Source of the DNA: an uncultured Spirochaetales bacterium
GTDB taxonomy: Bacteria > Spirochaetota > Spirochaetia > Sphaerochaetales > Sphaerochaetaceae
Assembly (NCBI GenBank): GCA_934271365.1
Contig: CAKQRI010000016.1
Span: forward strand, 1 to 36,316
Reading direction: 5' to 3'
Length of the DNA: 36,316 nucleotides
The first letter of the stretch is position 1. Each line of letters begins with the position of its first letter. The notes under the pieces were generated by a model. It worked only from the letters and a program-made list of their open reading frames with translations. It ran no database searches and was not told where the DNA came from. A program made the position numbers and the translations under genes. Of this stretch, positions 31,876 to 36,316 are shown piece by piece.

Positions 31876-33347
31876 TGAAGAACCCAGAAGAATTGGACTT
31901 GGAAGCAAAGGATATACTTGCAAAGCTTCCTTCAGAGCTTTCACCTAAAGACAGAGCTCAGATTCCTCATCAGGATATGCCATCTCAGTCTCCTGAGGAG
32001 AGAGTTAAGAATATGAATGAGGTTGCTCTTGGCTATACTGAGTCAGAGGCACTAGTTGAGGCAAACCGCTGTCTTCAGTGCAAGACTAAGCCATGTGTTA
32101 CAGGATGCCCTGTAAGCATTGATATCCCAGCTTTCATACATGAGATAACAAAGAAGGACTATAAAGGTGCTCTTGATATAATCCAGCAGTCATCACTTCT
32201 TCCTTCTGTCTGCGGCAGAGTATGTCCTCAGGAGAACCAGTGCCAGAAATACTGCACTGTAGGAAAGATGAAGAAGAGCGTTGATGAGGCTGTCGGAATC
32301 GGGCGTCTTGAGAGATTCGTTGCAGATAGGGAAGGCAAGGATGCACCTCTTCCGCCTGTTGCAGCACCTACAGGAAAGAAGGTTGCTATCGTTGGTTCTG
32401 GCCCTGCATCTATTGCATGTGCAGCAGATGTGAGAAGGAAAGGCCATGAGGTAGTCATGTTTGAGGCTCTCCATAAGATGGGAGGAGTTCTCAGCTATGG
32501 AATCCCTGAGTTCAGACTGCCTAAGAAGCTTGTAGATGAGCAGATAGAGCGTCTTATCAAGATGGGAATAACAATAGATAAGAATGTTCTCATAGGAAGG
32601 ACAAGGACAATCCAGGAGCTTATGGAAGAAGATAAGTTCGATGCTGTCTTTGTTGGAACAGGTGCAGGACTGCCTAAGTTCATGCATATTCCTGGAGAGA
32701 ATCTCCTTTCTGTATTCTCAGCTAACGAATATCTTACTAGAAGCAATCTGATGAAGGCCTATGATGAGAAGGATGCAAAGACCCCATACTTCCATGCAAA
32801 GCGTGTAGCTGTGCTTGGTGGCGGAAATGTTGCAATGGATGCGGCAAGAACAGCCCGCCGTCTAGGTGCAGAGACTGTTGATATCATATACAGAAGGACA
32901 ATGGATGAGATTCCAGCAAGAAGGGAGGAAGTCCACCATGCAGTAGAGGAAGGTGTTAACTTCCGTCTCCTCTGCCAGCCTGTTGAGATCTTGGGTGATG
33001 AGAATGATCTTGTAAGAGCTGTAAGGATCAGGAAGTGCGAGCTCGGAGAGCCTGATGCTTCTGGCCGCCGCAGCCCAGTTGAGATTGCAGGCTCAGATTT
33101 TGAAGTCGAATATGATGCGGTTATTGTTGCAATCGGAAATACATCCAATCCTCTGATCAAGAAGACGACTCCTGCTATTGAGGTCAATAAGCGTGGCAAT
33201 TTCATTGTAGATGAGGAGACATGTGAGACCAGCGTGAAGGGCGTATATGCCGGCGGTGATATCGTGCTTGGCGCTGCTACTGTAATCCTTGCTATGGGGC
33301 AGGGGCGCAAAGCTGCTGCTGCAATAAACAGGTTTCTAGAGGCTTGA
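31875..33347 (+). CDS. nfnB: NADPH-dependent glutamate-synthase-like oxidoreductase (GltD/NfnB-type large subunit)
   Basis: 490 residues. The N-terminal double [4Fe-4S] domain has C66, C69, C74, C78 and C113, C117, C123, C127. An FAD site GSGPAS (174-179), a second dinucleotide site AVLGGGNVAMDAARTARR, and the C-terminal GVYAGGDIVLGAATVILAMG follow. This is the GltD-like architecture used both in glutamate synthase and in Nfn/sulfide dehydrogenase; the overlapping nfnA gene upstream and the absence of a gltB gene favour Nfn. It bifurcates electrons from NADPH to ferredoxin and NAD+. Confidence 0.9.
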   Translation: MKNPEELDLEAKDILAKLPSELSPKDRAQIPHQDMPSQSPEERVKNMNEVALGYTESEALVEANRCLQCKTKPCVTGCPVSIDIPAFIHEITKKDYKGALDIIQQSSLLPSVCGRVCPQENQCQKYCTVGKMKKSVDEAVGIGRLERFVADREGKDAPLPPVAAPTGKKVAIVGSGPASIACAADVRRKGHEVVMFEALHKMGGVLSYGIPEFRLPKKLVDEQIERLIKMGITIDKNVLIGRTRTIQELMEEDKFDAVFVGTGAGLPKFMHIPGENLLSVFSANEYLTRSNLMKAYDEKDAKTPYFHAKRVAVLGGGNVAMDAARTARRLGAETVDIIYRRTMDEIPARREEVHHAVEEGVNFRLLCQPVEILGDENDLVRAVRIRKCELGEPDASGRRSPVEIAGSDFEVEYDAVIVAIGNTSNPLIKKTTPAIEVNKRGNFIVDEETCETSVKGVYAGGDIVLGAATVILAMGQGRKAAAAINRFLEA

Positions 33348-33354
33348 TCTGAGA

Positions 33355-33846
33355 GTGAAGCTAGCTGAGTCTCTTATAACTCTTCCAGGAGAGGATAAGT
33401 ACATTGCATTGAAGGATGTGATCATGTCCTCTCCGATATTCTCATCTGTAGATAGGAAAAGACTCCTCTCTGCTGTTATAGAAAGAGAGGAGGAGCAGTC
33501 CACATACATTGGTCATGGAGTTTCAATTGCCCATGGCAAGGTTGAAGGGCTTGATAAGACTCTTATAGCTTTAGGTCTCTCTGATAAAGGGCTCTCAGGA
33601 GACAGAGAGCCCATTCATATCCTTTTTGCGATAGCATCATCTCCTGATAATCCTGGAGGCTATCTGAAGGCTATATCAACTATTCTCTCATGGGTTCATA
33701 TTAAGGAATTCCGAGAGAAGCTTCAGCGCCATGATCTTTCAGATCCTGTTGTCAGGATATTCTTATCTATGCTTCAGCGCCAGGATTTCCTTGATTATTT
33801 CAAAGCACTGGAATTTCGTCTAAAGGCTCATCTAGAGGCGAGATAG
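33355..33846 (+). CDS. PTS EIIA (fructose/nitrogen-type) domain protein
   Basis: 163 residues of the EIIA type 2 fold: REEEQSTYIGHGVSIAHGKV carries the phospho-accepting histidine, probably H60 (AHGK, where the family usually has PHGK), followed by LIALGLSDKG and the HILFAIASSPDNPGGYLKAI strand-helix. No IIB or IIC gene is adjacent, so it may be a regulatory IIA-Ntr-like protein or serve a system elsewhere. The GTG start lies 7 nt after nfnB. The 3' end overlaps the convergent cyclo-ligase gene by 47 nt. Confidence 0.85.
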   Translation: MKLAESLITLPGEDKYIALKDVIMSSPIFSSVDRKRLLSAVIEREEEQSTYIGHGVSIAHGKVEGLDKTLIALGLSDKGLSGDREPIHILFAIASSPDNPGGYLKAISTILSWVHIKEFREKLQRHDLSDPVVRIFLSMLQRQDFLDYFKALEFRLKAHLEAR

Positions 33847-34339
33847 GAACCTCTTCAGTCAGAGAGGCTGGAAAGCATATTCCTATTGCATATAGCTTAT
33901 GCCTGTTTTCCCTGATATATCTATCATAGTATCCTCCGCCTCTTCCAAGTCTGTTCAGGTCCTTATCAAAGGCAATCAGTGGAACAAGCATCACTGCCTT
34001 CTCGTATTGGCATTCTCTCTTCTCTACAGGTTCGTAGAATCCAAGGCTGTTTCGGATCATATTGCCTTTTCCTGGGGTGAAATGCATCCCTGATTCATCT
34101 ATATACGGAAGAAGGATCCTCTCATCATCTAGAATAGGTGATATATCCACTTCGCTTCTTAGAGGTGAGAATGCAAGTATTGCAGATGCTTCCTTATATA
34201 GGCGGTGGTTTCTTATCCACTCTATAAGCTTCTCAGCATATTCATCCTTATGCTTATATTCTCTGATCTCTTTCAGCTTCTTTCTTCTCAGAGCATCCTT
34301 CTTGCTATCAAGGAGGCTATCATAATAACTGCTGTGCAT
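33800..34339 (-). CDS. 5-formyltetrahydrofolate cyclo-ligase
   Basis: 179 residues. It converts 5-formyl-THF with ATP to 5,10-methenyl-THF in one-carbon metabolism. Family marks: an N-terminal SKKDALRRKKLKEIR region, EVDISPIL, ILLPYIDESG and the C-terminal LNRLGRGGGYYDRYI signature. The start is uncertain: the ATG at 34,339 lies inside the upstream EcfT gene (52-nt overlap), and later starts would shorten the variable N-terminus. Its 3' end overlaps the PTS gene on the other strand. It probably shares the BirA-controlled ECF operon. Confidence 0.9.
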   Translation of the reverse strand: MHSSYYDSLLDSKKDALRRKKLKEIREYKHKDEYAEKLIEWIRNHRLYKEASAILAFSPLRSEVDISPILDDERILLPYIDESGMHFTPGKGNMIRNSLGFYEPVEKRECQYEKAVMLVPLIAFDKDLNRLGRGGGYYDRYIRENRHKLYAIGICFPASLTEEVPISPLDEPLDEIPVL

Positions 34340-35007
34340 ATCAGCAGGATTATATCAGAACTATGCACTTCTGGGGCAGAGCGTCTCTTATCTCTATCGA
34401 ATGCTCTTGTCTCAAGTGCGTCTGAGAAGCTGTCAATCTTTTTAAATAGAAGAAGCATGAGCGAGATCACATATTCAGAGATGTTCTTTATAGGATGGCT
34501 GATGAATTTTCCGCATCTGCTACGCCTTGCATTTATCATCTCTGATGCGCTTGATGCAATCATCGGTATTATTGCAAGCGTCAGCATCACATCTGAACCG
34601 AAGCGGGATGCATATCGTCCGGCAAATGGCGATAGCATGCCTGATATCGATGCTGCCATATCTGATGTGTCAGTGGTTGCGGATAGCAGAAGTGCAAGAG
34701 AGATCAGAGTAAGGTACTTTACTGCTTCATCTATGCTTCCCTTTATGCTGCTGCAGCTCCAGTATTCAGTTATGGCTATCAAGAGGGAGAGAAGCAGAAG
34801 CGCCTTCGCCTTATAAAGCTCTCTCAGTATATTTATCCGGCTTGTCGCAGCTATTATTGACACAATGGCAAAGCCTGCTTCTATTTCATATCCTTCTGCG
34901 CCTGTGATAGTGATTGACAGCATTATCAGGATGATGAATTTCACTGCAGGATTCATCCTCCTTAGCCATCCTGACTCCGGCAGATATGAGAAAGCTATCT
35001 GAGCCAT
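34288..35007 (-). CDS. bioN: ECF transporter T component, predicted BioN
   Basis: 239 residues with about five membrane segments. The two short cytoplasmic motifs that couple to the ATPase in EcfT/CbiQ proteins are present as INARRSRCG and ALETRAFDRD (A-R-x form). It forms the membrane scaffold that links a substrate-binding S protein to the ATPase. It overlaps the end of the ATPase gene by 13 nt. Family assignment is firm; the biotin link (BioN) is inferred from the BirA-type operator upstream of the operon. No BioY gene is present in the window. Confidence 0.82.
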   Translation of the reverse strand: MAQIAFSYLPESGWLRRMNPAVKFIILIMLSITITGAEGYEIEAGFAIVSIIAATSRINILRELYKAKALLLLSLLIAITEYWSCSSIKGSIDEAVKYLTLISLALLLSATTDTSDMAASISGMLSPFAGRYASRFGSDVMLTLAIIPMIASSASEMINARRSRCGKFISHPIKNISEYVISLMLLLFKKIDSFSDALETRAFDRDKRRSAPEVHSSDIILLICTAVIMIASLIARRML

Positions 35008-35732
35008 GTCAGCTCCTCAAATAGGACATTAGCAGGTATGTATATATCATTTTCCATCAGCAGATCTACCATATCCTCTGATGGCCCTTTTTCTTTGATC
35101 CTGCCATCTTTGAGTATGATTATATTATCTGTGTGTGCGGCAATCTTCTCAGCCTCATGCGAGACTATGATTATGGTCTCTCCTTTCTTTTTCAGGTCTA
35201 AAAGCGTTCTGAGCACTGTCTTTGCAGATGGATAGTCAAGGTTCGCAAATGGCTCATCAAGCAGCAGAAGCTCTGTGCTCATCGCAAGCACCCCAGCAAT
35301 GCACAGCTTTCGCTTCTCGCCTCCGGATAGTATAGAAGGGGAACAATCGGCCTTATCCTCAAGGGAGAATTCATGGAGCATCCTATCTGTTATCTTAGCT
35401 ATATCATCTTCTGCAAGCCCCTGGTTCTCTAAGCCGAATGCTATGTCTTTTCTTAGCGTGGATCCGACAATCTCAAGTGCTGCATCCTGAAATACAAGGC
35501 CTATTCTCCTCATCCTATCCCTGCTTTTCCTTATCTCATCTCCAGCCAGGACTATTTTCCCTTCATCATATTTCTCAAGTCCCTTTATTGCCTTCAGAAG
35601 CATTGATTTGCCAGATCCGTTTCTTCCAGCAATAAGAGTCAATGTTCCTTTCTCTACTTCAAACGAGATGTCATGCAGCAGCTCTTTCCCATCTCTTCTT
35701 AGAAAAAGCCCTGATACAGAAAAATATGCCAT
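34995..35732 (-). CDS. bioM: ECF transporter ATPase, predicted BioM
   Basis: 245 residues. ABC ATPase of the CbiO/EcfA type: Walker A AGRNGSGKS, Q-loop VFQDA, signature LSGGEKRK, Walker B LLLLDEP, switch histidine in IIVSHEAEK. The ATG at 35,732 was chosen because the frame's upstream TTG (35,768) lies inside the operator and -35 box. The predicted transcription start falls on the ATG itself, so the mRNA seems leaderless; no Shine-Dalgarno is visible. A single ATPase with one T component is the BioMN arrangement. Biotin specificity is inferred from the operator. Confidence 0.85.
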   Translation of the reverse strand: MAYFSVSGLFLRRDGKELLHDISFEVEKGTLTLIAGRNGSGKSMLLKAIKGLEKYDEGKIVLAGDEIRKSRDRMRRIGLVFQDAALEIVGSTLRKDIAFGLENQGLAEDDIAKITDRMLHEFSLEDKADCSPSILSGGEKRKLCIAGVLAMSTELLLLDEPFANLDYPSAKTVLRTLLDLKKKGETIIIVSHEAEKIAAHTDNIIILKDGRIKEKGPSEDMVDLLMENDIYIPANVLFEELTWLR

Positions 35733-35738
35733 GTGTGA

Positions 35739-35778
35739 ATTATAGTTTGTAAACACTTTAAGATACAATAGTTTACAT
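35739..35778 (-). promoter_or_regulatory. BirA-type operator over the bioMN promoter
   Basis: TTGTAAAC (35,747-35,754) and GTTTACAT (35,771-35,778) are inverted arms 16 bp apart, the BirA biotin-operator pattern. Between and beside them lie a minus-strand -35 TTGTAT (35,768-35,763) and -10 TATAAT (35,744-35,739) with an 18-bp spacer. The operator covers the -35 box, so biotin-loaded BirA would block transcription. Confidence 0.78.
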
Positions 35779-35851
35779 AAAGGTTCGTATTTCTAGTCTA
35801 AAAATCTTTCAATAGACCTGTCTTTGTTGCAGAATATAGGAGGAGGGCTTT

Positions 35852-36316
35852 ATGAGAATTGAAGAATATCTTAAAGATAGGGAATTCAGCGGTATGACCA
35901 TCTTTGGTGGAACGCTTTCAAATGGCAGGTCTTTTGCGCTCTATGCAGATCTTATTGGTCCTACAGATAGAGGTGCTTTCATTGCAGAGAGCGATGATAT
36001 CAGAGTTGTTTCATCGTTTTCTCCAGAATCGATTCTTAATGAATGCAAAAGCGGCAAGGGTCTGTTTGATGCTATAGAAGAGGGCTCTGATTGTATAGCT
36101 CTTTCTGAGAAGCTGATTAGCGGAGAGTACGAGATTGCTGTGAAGTGCAAAGATGAGAGAATCAGCTGGAGCTATGTGAATACTCCAGGCTTTGGTCATA
36201 TTGCAGATAGTGCCAATGGCCTCAGTGAACCGGAAGTGATTGCCATCGGAGACTCTGCCTCGTCTTTCATTGAGTGTTTCTATAACAGCCTTAAAGATAG
36301 GTACAGAGTGTATATC
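35852..36316 (+). CDS. Unknown protein, runs off the window
   Basis: At least 155 codons open to the right edge. The ATG at 35,852 follows a strong ribosome site (ATAGGAGGAGGG). The visible part begins MRIEEYLKDREFSGMTIFGG and looks like a soluble alpha/beta protein (ALYADLIGPTDRGAFIAESD, YEIAVKCKDERISWSYVNTP). No family is recognised. It is divergent from bioMN and shares the spacer with the BirA operator, though its own promoter is not obvious. Confidence 0.75.
   Translation, partial: MRIEEYLKDREFSGMTIFGGTLSNGRSFALYADLIGPTDRGAFIAESDDIRVVSSFSPESILNECKSGKGLFDAIEEGSDCIALSEKLISGEYEIAVKCKDERISWSYVNTPGFGHIADSANGLSEPEVIAIGDSASSFIECFYNSLKDRYRVYI

Overview
The window reads as part of a bacterial chromosome of moderate GC from a strict or facultative anaerobe. 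It carries oxygen-independent ribonucleotide reductase (nrdD/nrdG), an Nfn-type electron-bifurcating transhydrogenase pair and no respiratory genes. A sigma-54-type promoter, small-molecule uptake genes and the style of the decayed integrase would fit a gut or rumen spirochaete (Sphaerochaeta/Treponema-like). That placement is an inference and a Bacillota-type anaerobe is not excluded.

Left part (about 650-17,100): a probable genomic island. It is bounded by an intact tRNA-Asp(GTC) at 658-731 and a degenerate copy of the same tRNA plus its terminator at 16,988-17,097. A tyrosine-integrase remnant lies next to the intact tRNA. Inside is a tightly overlapping five-gene operon: PLD-like/SNF2 helicase, DUF4391 protein, type III Mod methyltransferase, type III Res nuclease-helicase and a HEPN (TIGR02391-like) protein. 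This looks like a type III restriction-modification system with an added second motor, an adaptor and a possible RNase effector. A divergent HTH regulator with a dyad operator precedes it. A convergent AT-rich cluster follows (unknown protein, zinc-ribbon protein, small membrane protein), then a truncated AlbA/RecG-like ATP-binding gene, a TIGR04076 gene and the first of three AAA-ATPase/DUF4143 genes.

Middle part (17,100-22,870): accessory and decaying DNA. It holds a frameshifted ABC-2 permease with a fragment of its ATPase, two more AAA/DUF4143 paralogues and an HNH nuclease-like gene. Each of the three DUF4143 genes has a palindrome over its predicted promoter; the palindromes differ in sequence but are similarly placed.

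Right part (22,870-36,316): housekeeping-type DNA. It contains nrdD-nrdG with NrdR boxes, a carboxymuconolactone-decarboxylase-like gene, a flavodoxin-cupin chimera divergent from a LysR regulator, an FkbM methyltransferase, a queuosine-precursor-type transporter (VUT family) with an SDR, and an Hsp20 gene behind a textbook sigma-54 promoter. Next come a 33-nt tandem repeat, nfnA-nfnB, a PTS IIA-like gene, 5-formyl-THF cyclo-ligase and an ECF transporter T+A pair. The ECF promoter is covered by a BirA-type operator, which predicts biotin uptake (BioN/BioM) and an almost leaderless mRNA. A partial unknown gene runs off the right end.
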